This document shows, piece by piece, positions 1-7,175 of a stretch of DNA of 64,000 nucleotides. The stretch is taken from positions 516,727-580,726 of the forward strand of contig NZ_QQRS01000002.1 of NCBI RefSeq assembly GCF_003428875.1, in the 5' to 3' direction. Position numbers and translations under genes: made by a program. The stretch is from Planomicrobium okeanokoites (GTDB lineage Bacteria > Bacillota > Bacilli > Bacillales_A > Planococcaceae). The notes beneath the pieces were generated by a model. The model was not told the DNA's origin, ran no database searches, and worked only from the letters and a program-made list of their open reading frames with translations. Numbering within the stretch: the stretch's first letter is position 1; every line of letters starts with the position of its first letter.

Positions 1-255
1 GCAGGATCTATGGGATCTTACGGTAATGTTGTCATGATGACGCATTCCATCAACGGTAAAACACACGCAACAGTATACGCTCACTTGAATTCAATTTCTG
101 TTGGGCAAGGCCAATTCGTTTCCCAGGGCGGCCGCATCGGCGCAATGGGCAGCACAGGACGCTCAAGCGGTCCTCACCTTCACTTTGAAGTACACGTAGG
201 CCCATGGAACGGCGCGCGCACAAACGCAGTCAACCCATTAAACTACTTTAACTGA
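1..255 (+). CDS. M23-family metallopeptidase, C-terminal fragment
   Basis: The open frame runs in from before base 1, so only the last 84 codons are present. They carry the end of a LytM/M23 zinc endopeptidase fold: a YAHL segment, a glycine-rich turn (GRIGAMGSTGRSSGPH) and the HLHFEV metal/catalytic motif. Family members cleave peptide cross-links of the cell wall outside the membrane. The protein ends about 25 residues after HLHFEV with an NPLNYF-type tail, as is usual. The N-terminus, including any signal peptide or wall-binding repeats, is outside the window, so substrate and role cannot be given. A strong terminator follows at 268-302. Confidence 0.9.
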   Translation, partial: AGSMGSYGNVVMMTHSINGKTHATVYAHLNSISVGQGQFVSQGGRIGAMGSTGRSSGPHLHFEVHVGPWNGARTNAVNPLNYFN

Positions 256-267
256 TCATAAATGAGC

Positions 268-302
268 AAGAGCAAGCACCTTTGGGTGTTTGCTCTTTTT
301 TG
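268..302 (+). terminator. Rho-independent terminator of the M23 gene
   Basis: A 12-bp stem (AGAGCAAGCACC against its near-perfect complement GGTGTTTGCTCT) with a short TTTG loop is followed at once by TTTTTTG. It lies 13 bases after the stop codon. Confidence 0.9.
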
Positions 303-698
303 TTTGGGAGGATGATTTGGTTGGGGGAGGTTTCGCCTCCGCGAATCCTTCCTTTAAGGGATTGGGATGAGGTTTGGCGGCGACAAGAAAGTATCATTTT
401 TGGCATACAAATATTTAGTTGAGCATAACCGGTGCTTTGCCGCGCACAAACCCGGCTCTCCCGCCCACAAAACTTTTCAAAAGAGTAATTTCCTCTTTAC
501 CCATCAAAATATTCTCATCTAGCAGACGTCCTTACCTCAAATTCAGCCTTTAGAAATAAAATCAGCTTAAACATTACTATTCTCATGAATTTCCCTTCTA
601 TAGTAGATGGCAATTAGTCGAATCCGAGAAAAACCTAATTGCTCTTCTTATCCCAACTTCTTAAGGGCGAGATTTTCTTTGCCCCATAAGTCCTTTTA

Positions 699-777
699 GA
701 TGAAAAAGGCTTCGCGGACGCGAAGCCTTCCTTTAAGGGATTGGAGTTTTTCGCGCGGCGAAAAACATCCGCTGTTG
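699..777 (+). repeat. Two-hairpin intergenic element, copy 1
   Basis: Two adjacent hairpins are separated by CCTTTAAGGGATTGGAG. The first pairs GGCTTCGCG with CGCGAAGCC, the second pairs TTTTTCGC with GCGAAAAA and is followed by CATCCGCT. The same order recurs near 41818-41900, 47231-47315, 29776-29856 and, inverted, 55838-55932. A partial copy (same CCTTTAAGGGATTGG spacer) lies at 325-365. It sits in the 850-bp gap between the M23 gene and the oxidase operon, where I see no gene. Confidence 0.7.
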
Positions 778-865
778 TTCTTGGGTTTTGGGTGTGGCGG
801 ATCTGGAATTTTAGAGTATCTGAAATTCGGAGCACATATAATTGGTGAAAATCTCGTAAAATTAG

Positions 866-962
866 CACTGCGCACATATTTTCCTGCCACCGCACATAAA
901 ACTTCTTTTCCGCACACAAATGTTCCTCACCGCACATAAAATCGGCTCACCGCACATAACTG
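866..962 (+). repeat. 20-bp-period array, word CCGCACATAAAA
   Basis: Five copies of the core CCGCACAYAAA start at about 870, 890, 910, 930 and 950, an exact 20-bp spacing, with unrelated 8-9 base fillers between them. Two looser copies of a related word (CGCACAAACC, CGCCCACAAAAC) lie at about 433-475. It belongs to the same superfamily as the other intergenic arrays in this window. Function unknown. Confidence 0.75.
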
Positions 963-1057
963 CCAAGATGCAGCAAGATTCCTCTTCCCTCAGGCTATTC
1001 TTCTATAAAAACCCGTATCTTTTACCCGAATTTCCGTTAAAAACCAAAACCACACAC

Positions 1058-1092
1058 CAAAAAGCCAGCTGTCCGCAGACAGCTGGCTCTTT
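1058..1092 (-). terminator. Terminator of the ba3 oxidase operon
   Basis: An 11-bp perfect stem AGCCAGCTGTC / GACAGCTGGCT with a four-base loop; on the minus strand it is followed by CTTTTTGG. It lies about 20 bases past the last small ORF of the operon. Confidence 0.85.
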
Positions 1093-1109
1093 AACTCCAC
1101 TATTTCTCT

Positions 1110-1196
1110 TTATTCCTCGTCAGAAACGCTTGTTTCGACCAATATAGCTGTGAAGAGAATGAAAATCAGCATCATGGAAATGACCATTGTGAACAT
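1110..1196 (-). CDS. 28-residue single-helix membrane peptide of the oxidase operon
   Basis: A tiny frame of 28 codons starts with ATG at 1196 and ends with TAA at 1110. The sequence is almost all hydrophobic (MVISMMLIFILFTAILV) and ends in an acidic tail, VETSVSDEE, so it should be one transmembrane helix. A good ribosome binding site, TAGGAGT, overlaps the stop codon of the subunit I gene, indicating translational coupling. Its place between cbaA and the operon terminator suggests an accessory or small structural subunit of the oxidase. I do not recognise a named family, and function is inferred from position only. Confidence 0.6.
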   Translation of the reverse strand: MFTMVISMMLIFILFTAILVETSVSDEE

Positions 1197-1209
1197 AATT
1201 ATTCAACTC

Positions 1210-2862
1210 CTACCAAGTTTTGAATCCTTCTGAACCAGGTGGTGCATGCATGATCATGGAAGAAAGCGGGATCGCGTAGGCGATGATGATTAAAGCAAAA
1301 GCGATGCCGATCCAGATCCACCAGTTTTCAAGCCATTTCGGTGTATTTGTCTTGTCGCTTTCGGCCATCGGGAATTCGACCTGGTCTTCCACTTTCAATG
1401 CTTTCGGTGACAGGAACATCGACATGACGACGATGTAGATCAGGATCATGGCGGACAGGAACAGGATGCTTCCTCCGACTGCCATTGTTACATGGCTAGT
1501 GAGGATGCCATCGAACCATTCCAGTGCGCTCGGGTGATTATTGTAATTCGAGAAAGCCGTCCGGCGCGGAGCACCGAGCAAGCCCAGAATATGCTGGGAA
1601 GTCGACATGAGCAGCATGCCGATTGACCAGGTGATGATCTGGACGAATGCCAGCTTCTGCATGGCTTTAGTGAATTTACGGCCAGTCAAGTACGGGATGA
1701 GCCAGAATGTGAGACCCATGAATGTCATCGCGACCGGTGTACCGACCGTGATATGGAAATGCCCGACAATCCAAAGCGTGTTATGGACAACTTCGTTCAA
1801 TTGGAAACTTGCGTTGATGATACCGCCTGCTCCGCCGGGAATGAAGAATGCCATGGCGATGAAGATCGATGTGAAGCGAACGTCTTTCCAAGGCAATTTC
1901 TTGAACCAGCCGAACAGGCCGGTTGCACCTTTTTTGCGTCCTGAAATTTCAAAGTTCGCGAACATTGTGAAGGCTGTCATAAGTGATGGGATAATAACCA
2001 TGAACGTTAAGACGACCTGCAGGAATTTCCAGAAGTTCGAGATGCCCGGTTCTGTTAATTGATGGTGGAAACCGACCGGAATCGAGAACAGGATGAATAG
2101 TACAAATGCCAGACGGGCTAACGAGTCACTGAAAACTTTGACGCCCAGGATTTTCGGTACGATTACATACCAGGCAATGTATGCCGGCAATAACCAGAAA
2201 TATACGAGTGGATGTCCGAAATACCAGAACAACGACCGGCTTAATTCGACATTGATCGTATCTGTCCAGCCGAAAGCCCAAGGAATGTATTGGAACAGCA
2301 CGGTTGCAACAACACCCAGACAAGCGATCAGCCATAGTACGATGGTTGTGACTGTCATGAATGCGAATAACGGGCTCAATTGGCCTTTATTATTTTTGCG
2401 CCATACGCGGTAATGGCCGATCAGCGCGAAACTGGAGATCCAAGTGCCGACTACGAACAGCGCCAGGCCGACGTAGTACCAGCCGCTTGCTTTCAGCGGT
2501 GCGTAGAAAGTGTACAGAACCGATGCTTCACCAGCGACGATCATGACAGTCGCCATGACTGTACCGATCAGCGTCACCCAAAAACCGATCCAGGAAACGA
2601 GTCTTACTTTCGGCCCGAATGTGCCGAGGCTCTTGCTCATGCCGGTAACAAAGAATGCAAAGATGAAGAACGTTGTATAAATAAGTGCGAGCAGCACACC
2701 GTGTGCCGTTAGAATTTGATAATAATCAAGCCATGCGGGCAAATCGAGTTTATCGTTGCGGATGAAGACTTGCAGCAGTCCCATCAGTGTTCCAATCAGG
2801 AAGGCGATGTAGGCAACGCCGATATACCATAATGCTAATTTGCGATCTTGCAGAGCGATCAT
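1210..2862 (-). CDS. cbaA: ba3-type cytochrome c oxidase subunit I
   Basis: The 550-residue protein is the haem-copper catalytic subunit that reduces oxygen to water and pumps protons across the membrane. About 13 membrane helices are visible. Haem and CuB ligand segments are present: AHGVLLAL near the N-terminus, GHPLVYFWLLPAY, the double histidine in GFHHQL, and VGHFHITVGT. The motif set and the B-type partner next door place it with Bacillales/Thermus ba3 (b(o/a)3) oxidases rather than caa3 or quinol aa3 enzymes. Start ATG at 2862 has GAGGTG upstream, 2 bases beyond the stop of subunit II, so the two are coupled. The order small subunit, II, I, small peptide is a single minus-strand operon. 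Confidence 0.93.
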   Translation of the reverse strand: MIALQDRKLALWYIGVAYIAFLIGTLMGLLQVFIRNDKLDLPAWLDYYQILTAHGVLLALIYTTFFIFAFFVTGMSKSLGTFGPKVRLVSWIGFWVTLIGTVMATVMIVAGEASVLYTFYAPLKASGWYYVGLALFVVGTWISSFALIGHYRVWRKNNKGQLSPLFAFMTVTTIVLWLIACLGVVATVLFQYIPWAFGWTDTINVELSRSLFWYFGHPLVYFWLLPAYIAWYVIVPKILGVKVFSDSLARLAFVLFILFSIPVGFHHQLTEPGISNFWKFLQVVLTFMVIIPSLMTAFTMFANFEISGRKKGATGLFGWFKKLPWKDVRFTSIFIAMAFFIPGGAGGIINASFQLNEVVHNTLWIVGHFHITVGTPVAMTFMGLTFWLIPYLTGRKFTKAMQKLAFVQIITWSIGMLLMSTSQHILGLLGAPRRTAFSNYNNHPSALEWFDGILTSHVTMAVGGSILFLSAMILIYIVVMSMFLSPKALKVEDQVEFPMAESDKTNTPKWLENWWIWIGIAFALIIIAYAIPLSSMIMHAPPGSEGFKTW

Positions 2863-2864
2863 GC

Positions 2865-3332
2865 TTAGTACACCTCAATTTCTGTAAACATAAAATGGTG
2901 GCCCGTTCCGCAGTATTCATTGCAGAGAATTAAATACTTGCCGGGTTTATCGAAAGTATAGGCACGTGTCGTAATCTGGCCCGGAACGACCATCATATTC
3001 ACTTTTGTGTCGTCGATCGTGAAACTGTGGACGACGTCCTTGCTTGTCACTTTAAAAATGATTTCTTTGCCTGCCGGCACGCGCAATTCCGGTGCCGTGT
3101 AGCTGAACGCACTGGCGACAATCGCCACCTGATACGTGTCATCATCGATTTGGGTAACACCCGGATTATCGAATGGTGCTGTTTGATCGACTTTCTTCGG
3201 GTCGATCGTATCCATCCCGCCTGACGGATGATGGTCTTGCGAAAATGCCGTAACGCCTACAATGCTTAAGAATACAATTAAAGATATAATTCCAAAAACC
3301 AGCCAAATCTTTTCAAATTTATGCAAATGCAT
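2865..3332 (-). CDS. cbaB: ba3-type cytochrome c oxidase subunit II
   Basis: The protein has 155 residues: one N-terminal membrane anchor (about residues 10-32) followed by an extracellular cupredoxin domain. The binuclear CuA site is intact, seen as CNEYCGTGHHFM near the C-terminus with the upstream histidine in VVHSFT. It accepts electrons from cytochrome c and passes them to subunit I. Length and single anchor fit the short subunit II of ba3 enzymes. The ATG at 3332 is preceded by GAGGGGAG. It lies 28 bases after the 40-residue ORF and 2 bases before cbaA. Confidence 0.93.
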   Translation of the reverse strand: MHLHKFEKIWLVFGIISLIVFLSIVGVTAFSQDHHPSGGMDTIDPKKVDQTAPFDNPGVTQIDDDTYQVAIVASAFSYTAPELRVPAGKEIIFKVTSKDVVHSFTIDDTKVNMMVVPGQITTRAYTFDKPGKYLILCNEYCGTGHHFMFTEIEVY

Positions 3333-3360
3333 TAAAAATTTCTCCCCTCTGCTTCTTTCT

Positions 3361-3483
3361 CTATCTGCTTATATACATCATATAAACTACAACCCACATC
3401 ACGACGATGATGACACCCACAACCATTACACTGGCAAGCGTCCCTCGCAGATCCATTCCATCATGCTCATTATTTTTGCTCAT
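3361..3483 (-). CDS. Small single-helix oxidase subunit (subunit IIa-like)
   Basis: Forty codons, ATG at 3483, TAG at 3361, with an AAGAGGTG ribosome binding site. A polar N-terminus (MSKNNEHDGMDLRGTLAS) is followed by one hydrophobic helix of about 20 residues and a short basic end. Placement as first gene of a ba3 operon, immediately before subunit II, and the DLRGTLAS-helix pattern match the 'cytochrome c oxidase subunit 2A' peptides known beside ba3 genes in Bacillales. The family call is from memory of the pattern, not a search. Confidence 0.7.
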   Translation of the reverse strand: MSKNNEHDGMDLRGTLASVMVVGVIIVVMWVVVYMMYISR

Positions 3484-3547
3484 CTATTTTCACCTCTTAC
3501 GTCATTCGTTCTATATTGTCAGCTTATGCTTTTCTGTTCCGTTGCAT

Positions 3548-3563
3548 TGTGATAAATATCACA
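3548..3563 (-). promoter_or_regulatory. FNR/CRP-type operator upstream of the oxidase operon
   Basis: A perfect palindrome TGTGA-TAAATA-TCACA, the Bacillus FNR consensus. Its centre lies about 72 bases upstream of the first start codon (3483). A -10-like CAATAT at 3513-3518 would place the site roughly 40-50 bases before transcription start, a normal activator position. The fnr gene is next door. Activation by Fnr at low oxygen is inference. Confidence 0.8.
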
Positions 3564-3642
3564 CCTGGACAAGTTTTTAGTGAAGTTGTCAATTTTCGGA
3601 CAAAAAATGACGAAGAGTCCCATCGGCAGCCTGCCGATGTAC

Positions 3643-3742
3643 CTGAACGCACGCAAATTGCTTTTTATCGCACGCATTTTGATTTAATCGCACGCAAACC
3701 ATTCTTTATCGCACGCATCCTGATTTAATCGCACGCAATAAA
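3643..3742 (+). repeat. 20/21-bp-period array, word ATCGCACGCAAA
   Basis: Five copies of CGCACGCA with steps of about 21, 20, 21 and 20 bases, mostly preceded by AT or AAT, lie between the FNR box and the fnr terminator. The fillers differ. Same word as part of the large array at 16990-17306. Confidence 0.75.
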
Positions 3743-3756
3743 ATTTTTCCGCAAAA

Positions 3757-3789
3757 AAAGAAGCCTCCCCGTCTCCGGTTCGGCTTCCT
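3757..3789 (-). terminator. Terminator of fnr
   Basis: On the minus strand GAAGCC...GGCTTC forms a GC-rich hairpin followed by TTTTTTTGC. The stem begins at the fnr stop codon. Confidence 0.75.
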
Positions 3790-4489
3790 AATCGATTTTG
3801 CATAAATAAATCGGGCATTCTTCACAATTGATCTCGTCTTTCAGTCTGGGAATCTGGTGGATGACGAGTTTGCCGTCTTTCATGGAAACGACGCCATCTT
3901 TTTTCAGATCACTCAGCATCCGGTTCACCACTTCGCGCGTCATGCCGCAGAAATTGGCCAGCTCTTGATTGGTCAGCACCATATCGATGAGGACCCCTTC
4001 AGGATGGCTTACGCCGTAGCTGTTGCTGAGGCGGATCAGTGTCGAGTACAGCGCACCCTTTTTGCCATGCAGCAAAAGATCGCGGAATTTCGTCTGAGTC
4101 TTTTGCTGATCCATACCGGTCCAGCGCATAAATGCCATGGCCAGTTCCTGATCCCGCTGCAATGCTTCTTCCAGATCTTCAATCGTGATCTTTAGGCATT
4201 CGGTATCTTCAACCGCTTTGGCATCCAGCCGGTACTTGGAAGGTCCTGAGAACACCGTGATTTCACCGACCATCTGATCAACTCCGCAAATCTTCAAAGT
4301 CAGCTCCCGGCCTTCAGGCGTCACCTTTCCGATTTGGACTTTCCCCGCCTTCACCAGGTAGATGCCTCTGATCGGATCGCCTTCCCGGAACAGGTAGCTT
4401 CCTTTGGAATATTTTCTGCTGGTGTGGCGGATGGCGCCATTTCCCAGCAACGCTTCATGTATTCCGATTTCCGTATTTTTTTTATTCAA
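3788..4489 (-). CDS. fnr: Fnr, oxygen-sensing Crp-family transcription regulator
   Basis: A 233-residue Crp/Fnr protein with an N-terminal cyclic-nucleotide-like effector domain (KGSYLFREGDPIRGIYLVKAG), a dimer helix, and a C-terminal winged helix (LTNQELANFCGMTREVVNRML). The last 12 residues contain Cys222, Cys225 and Cys230, spaced C-X2-C-X4-C. This is the arrangement that holds the iron-sulfur cluster at the C-terminus in Bacillus Fnr, unlike the N-terminal cluster of E. coli. It should switch on anaerobic or low-oxygen genes. The start is TTG at 4489 with GGAG five bases upstream; no in-frame ATG fits. It stands between the oxidase operon, which has an FNR box, and a universal stress protein gene. 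Confidence 0.9.
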   Translation of the reverse strand: MNKKNTEIGIHEALLGNGAIRHTSRKYSKGSYLFREGDPIRGIYLVKAGKVQIGKVTPEGRELTLKICGVDQMVGEITVFSGPSKYRLDAKAVEDTECLKITIEDLEEALQRDQELAMAFMRWTGMDQQKTQTKFRDLLLHGKKGALYSTLIRLSNSYGVSHPEGVLIDMVLTNQELANFCGMTREVVNRMLSDLKKDGVVSMKDGKLVIHQIPRLKDEINCEECPIYLCKID

Positions 4490-4688
4490 ATTGCTCCAAC
4501 TTTCCTTGAATATCTTAGGTTAAGAATATCATATTAACAGTTTTTTGACGTAAATTTTTTGTATTTATTTCCTATTAAAATGAAAACCTTCTGCTGCATC
4601 AAATATAACTATTTATCATGAAAAAGAAGGAAGATTGAAATGAGATAGAGAATTGGTTAAAGACAAGAGGTTTAAGGAGGAGATTGGA

Positions 4689-5162
4689 ATGACTCTTAAA
4701 TATTCTCATATACTGGTAGCTTTAGACGGCTCACGGCAAGCGGAATGGGCGTATAAAAAAGCGGTAGACATCGCTTTGCGCAATAACGCTGTGCTGAATC
4801 TGGTCAATATTATCGACAACCGTTCTTTTGGTATGGTGGAAGCGTATGACAAAAATAGTGCAAAACGCGCGAAAATTGAAGCTCGGGATCTCTTGGCGAA
4901 GCACAAACAGGAAGCTGAAGCAGCAGGCGTTGAAACCGTGAATGTCATCGTCGAATATGGAGTCACCAAATCCGTCATTCCGAAAGAAATAGCTGAACGG
5001 ACCGGCGCCGACCTGATCATCTGCGGTGCAACGGGACTGACAGGTGCGGAACGGATCATCATGGGCAGCATTTCCCAAAGCATAGTACGTTTTGCGAAAT
5101 GTGACGTCCTTGTTGTCCGGACTGAAGAGGACGCCGCGAGGCAAGAGCAGCTCAGCGAATAA
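4689..5162 (+). CDS. Universal stress protein (UspA family)
   Basis: A 157-residue UspA-fold protein. The N-terminal strand reads HILVALDGS and the ATP-binding loop near the C-terminus is G-X2-G-X9-G-S (GATGLTG...MGSIS), the nucleotide-binding type. The start at 4689 was chosen because AAGGAGGAG lies just upstream; an in-frame TTG at 4653 lacks a site. Proteins of this family are cytoplasmic dimers induced by starvation or oxygen limitation. Divergent from fnr, so shared control with it is possible, but no FNR box is seen on this side. Confidence 0.88.
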   Translation: MTLKYSHILVALDGSRQAEWAYKKAVDIALRNNAVLNLVNIIDNRSFGMVEAYDKNSAKRAKIEARDLLAKHKQEAEAAGVETVNVIVEYGVTKSVIPKEIAERTGADLIICGATGLTGAERIIMGSISQSIVRFAKCDVLVVRTEEDAARQEQLSE

Positions 5163-5188
5163 ATCTCTGAATATCTTCTACACCCCGG

Positions 5189-5219
5189 CCGTTTCCTGCC
5201 ATGCAGGAGACGGTTTTTT
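5189..5219 (+). terminator. Terminator of the universal stress protein gene
   Basis: CCGTTTCCTGC pairs with GCAGGAGACGG (one G-T pair) around a CAT loop, followed by TTTTTT. Confidence 0.92.
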
Positions 5220-5378
5220 CGATTCCGGCTTACCTCATTCTATTCTTGGCATGACTTAAGAACCTATTTTTTATATTTAGGTTTGATTGGATACTGAAAT
5301 TGGAAATAGAAGTACAGGAGTCGGAAAACAATTAGCGTTTCTGCTTATTTTGTCTATTCATGTTTAGCAAATATAAAA

Positions 5379-5471
5379 TATAATATCAGCGAACTTCGGA
5401 CAGGATGACACAGACAATTGTGCTGCTGACAACGCCGGAAAGGATCATTGGATTCTTTTTTGGCGTTTTTT
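5379..5471 (+). promoter_or_regulatory. Leader with terminator-like hairpin upstream of the 5511 gene
   Basis: A TATAAT at 5379-5384 (weak -35) would start a transcript that meets a hairpin at 5431-5467: AACGCC...GGCGTT outside and AAAGGATC / GATTCTTT inside, followed by TTTTTTAG. The hairpin ends 40 bases before the gene's start codon. An intrinsic terminator inside a leader suggests attenuation, but I recognise no known riboswitch sequence between the -10 box and the stem. Confidence 0.5.
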
Positions 5472-5510
5472 AGTGAGTTTTATTGGATAAAAAAGGAAGG
5501 AGAGAGTATT

Positions 5511-5918
5511 ATGAACCGTTTACAGGAAACAGCGGATGAAGTCGCCGCCTTGCTTGATGCAGAGGTTGAAGTTTTAGGGGAGACATGTGTTGTCAAGAAG
5601 AAAAGACGGTTGAATATCCACACGGACCAGAATAATTTCTCTTGTATCTTGGAGCTGGATATTTCCTTTAAGAACTTGAAAGATAATGGCCACGCTTTGA
5701 ATATAGCGGAAATCCTTCTATTGCCGGAAGAATTGCCAGCCTTTACAGCGGCTTGGTCCGATTTTTATATACCGCTTCCCGTCAATTTTAAGCAGCGTTG
5801 CGAAACCAATCCCAATATCGTTTGTTTGCATTTGGAATCCATGGAATGCCCGAAAGATTTTGCGATGCGCCTGGCAGCCTGTTTAAAAGCGCTTGAGCCT
5901 CTTGAATCCGTAAGCTGA
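5511..5918 (+). CDS. Hypothetical cytoplasmic protein
   Basis: A 135-residue soluble protein with no recognised domain. The start ATG at 5511 has AAGGAAGGAGAG upstream; an earlier in-frame start at 5448 would read through the leader hairpin and is rejected. The sequence mixes an N-terminal helix (RLQETADEVAALLDAEVEVLG), a basic strand (VVKKKRRLNIHTD) and three isolated cysteines. No signal peptide or membrane segment. It is a single-gene unit with its own leader and terminator. Function unknown. Confidence 0.75.
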   Translation: MNRLQETADEVAALLDAEVEVLGETCVVKKKRRLNIHTDQNNFSCILELDISFKNLKDNGHALNIAEILLLPEELPAFTAAWSDFYIPLPVNFKQRCETNPNIVCLHLESMECPKDFAMRLAACLKALEPLESVS

Positions 5919-5954
5919 CGCTGGAACTTTCAAGCATGACAATATAAATTAGAT

Positions 5955-5994
5955 AAAAAATCCGGATCCCATTTACAGGGATTCGGATTTATTT
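5955..5994. terminator. Bidirectional terminator between the 5511 gene and panB
   Basis: AAATCCGGATCCC pairs with GGGATTCGGATTT (one mismatch) around ATTTACA-type loop, with A-rich and T-rich flanks on either side. It serves two convergent genes. Confidence 0.85.
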
Positions 5995-5998
5995 ATGT

Positions 5999-6838
5999 TC
6001 AGGCTTTGCCGCCATATAATTGCTGAAGTTCCTCTTCTTTCATCGTGAACCGGTGCTCTTCTGCAGGGAAAGCACCAGACTTCACTTCACTGACATAGGT
6101 GCTCAATCCAGCTTTCATGACGTCCCCTGCTTCCGCATAGGAACGGACAAATTTCGGCAGATGATGCGAACCGTATTTAACAGTGTCGTGGTAAACGAGC
6201 ACTTGACCGTCCGTCTCGCTGCCGGCGCCGATACCGATGACCGGAATCGATACGGCTTCCGTCACTTCTTTGGCCAATTGATACGGAATGCATTCCAGTA
6301 CCAGCATGAACGCGCCGGCCGCTTGACATGCCTTCGCGTCTTCAATCAGTTTTTTGGCCGCGTCAGCCGTCTTGCCCTGCACTTTAAAGCCACCGAGCAC
6401 CCCCGCCGTCTGCGGTAATAAACCCAGATGCGCCACAACTGGGATACCGGTTCGTGTCAGCAGTCTGATGACATCAGTCACTTCATCCGCCCCCTCAAGC
6501 TTCAAAGCCTCCGCACCTGTTTCCTGAAAAATACGGACGGCATTCTGCAAAGTGCGGTCAATATCCCCATGGAATGAAGCGAACGGCATGTCGACCACTA
6601 GAAATGTGTCCTGCGCTCCGCGGCGTGCCGCTTTGCCGTGATGGATCATATCTTCGATTGTCACTTTGACTGTGGAATCATAGCCGAGAACGACCATTCC
6701 GAGTGAATCTCCGACCAGGATAATATCCACACCCGCTTCTTCCGCGATTTTAGCGGAAGGGTAATCATAAGCCGTCAACATGGCGATTTTCTCGCCTTCT
6801 TTTTTCATCTTCGTAAATACAGCTGTGTTCTTCATCAT
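5999..6838 (-). CDS. panB: 3-methyl-2-oxobutanoate hydroxymethyltransferase
   Basis: A 279-residue TIM-barrel enzyme that transfers a one-carbon unit from 5,10-methylene-THF to 2-oxoisovalerate, giving ketopantoate, the first committed step to pantothenate and CoA. Family signatures seen: [19 protein letters not shown], the metal-site segment [20 protein letters not shown] and a catalytic-region EG in LKLEGAD. Length is normal. The ATG is preceded by AAAGGAGAG. Unlike many Bacillales there is no panC or panD next to it; it is a lone gene. It has a 180-base leader with a terminator hairpin (6872-6945). Confidence 0.95.
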   Translation of the reverse strand: MMKNTAVFTKMKKEGEKIAMLTAYDYPSAKIAEEAGVDIILVGDSLGMVVLGYDSTVKVTIEDMIHHGKAARRGAQDTFLVVDMPFASFHGDIDRTLQNAVRIFQETGAEALKLEGADEVTDVIRLLTRTGIPVVAHLGLLPQTAGVLGGFKVQGKTADAAKKLIEDAKACQAAGAFMLVLECIPYQLAKEVTEAVSIPVIGIGAGSETDGQVLVYHDTVKYGSHHLPKFVRSYAEAGDVMKAGLSTYVSEVKSGAFPAEEHRFTMKEEELQQLYGGKA

Positions 6839-6871
6839 TTTTTCTCTCCTTTTCAGGAAGAAAACCGGACA

Positions 6872-6945
6872 TAAAAAGCCTTCTGTTCCAAATTGGACAG
6901 AAGGACAGGATTTTCATCGGCTGGTTTCCTCCGTCCCTGTCATTG
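6872..6945 (-). promoter_or_regulatory. Candidate pan-type leader RNA and intrinsic terminator of panB
   Basis: On the minus strand the panB leader shows a stem closed by GACAGG / CCTGTC (6936-6941 with 6904-6909) enclosing a purine-rich core with GGAGGAAACC and bulged adenines. A terminator hairpin, CCTTCTGTCC / GGAACAGAAGG followed by CTTTTTA (6872-6904), comes next. The two stems overlap by a few bases, so they may exclude each other. The 'pan' motif RNA is known upstream of panB genes in Firmicutes; identity with it is my inference from position and general form, not a covariance match. Confidence 0.5.
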
Positions 6946-7022
6946 ATTGATCAAGGCAGAATGTTTTATAGTTTGCGATCGTTTTGCCGGTGCAGTTCCA
7001 TTCGGATACCGCCCTCACTCAC

Positions 7023-7052
7023 ACTATAGCAGAAGCTGTAATAGTCTGACAA
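7023..7052 (-). promoter_or_regulatory. panB promoter
   Basis: TTGTCA, 18-base spacer ending in TGC, then TATAGT on the minus strand: a good sigma-A promoter with an extended -10. It predicts a 5' leader of about 175 bases before panB. Confidence 0.75.
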
Positions 7053-7175
7053 TATTTCCCGCTTTATAAGAAAATGAAATCCATATGGACACACTTTCAT
7101 TTCCAAGCAAATTTGATTAAACTTTTTCATATACCCTGTATAGTATACGATAGCTACTATTTTTCGGAGGTTCTT

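Noticed and set aside
700..939. Plus-strand 79-residue ORF and overlapping minus-strand ORFs at 635-937
   Set aside because: They cross the two-hairpin element and the CCGCACATAAA array; no ribosome site and low-complexity products.
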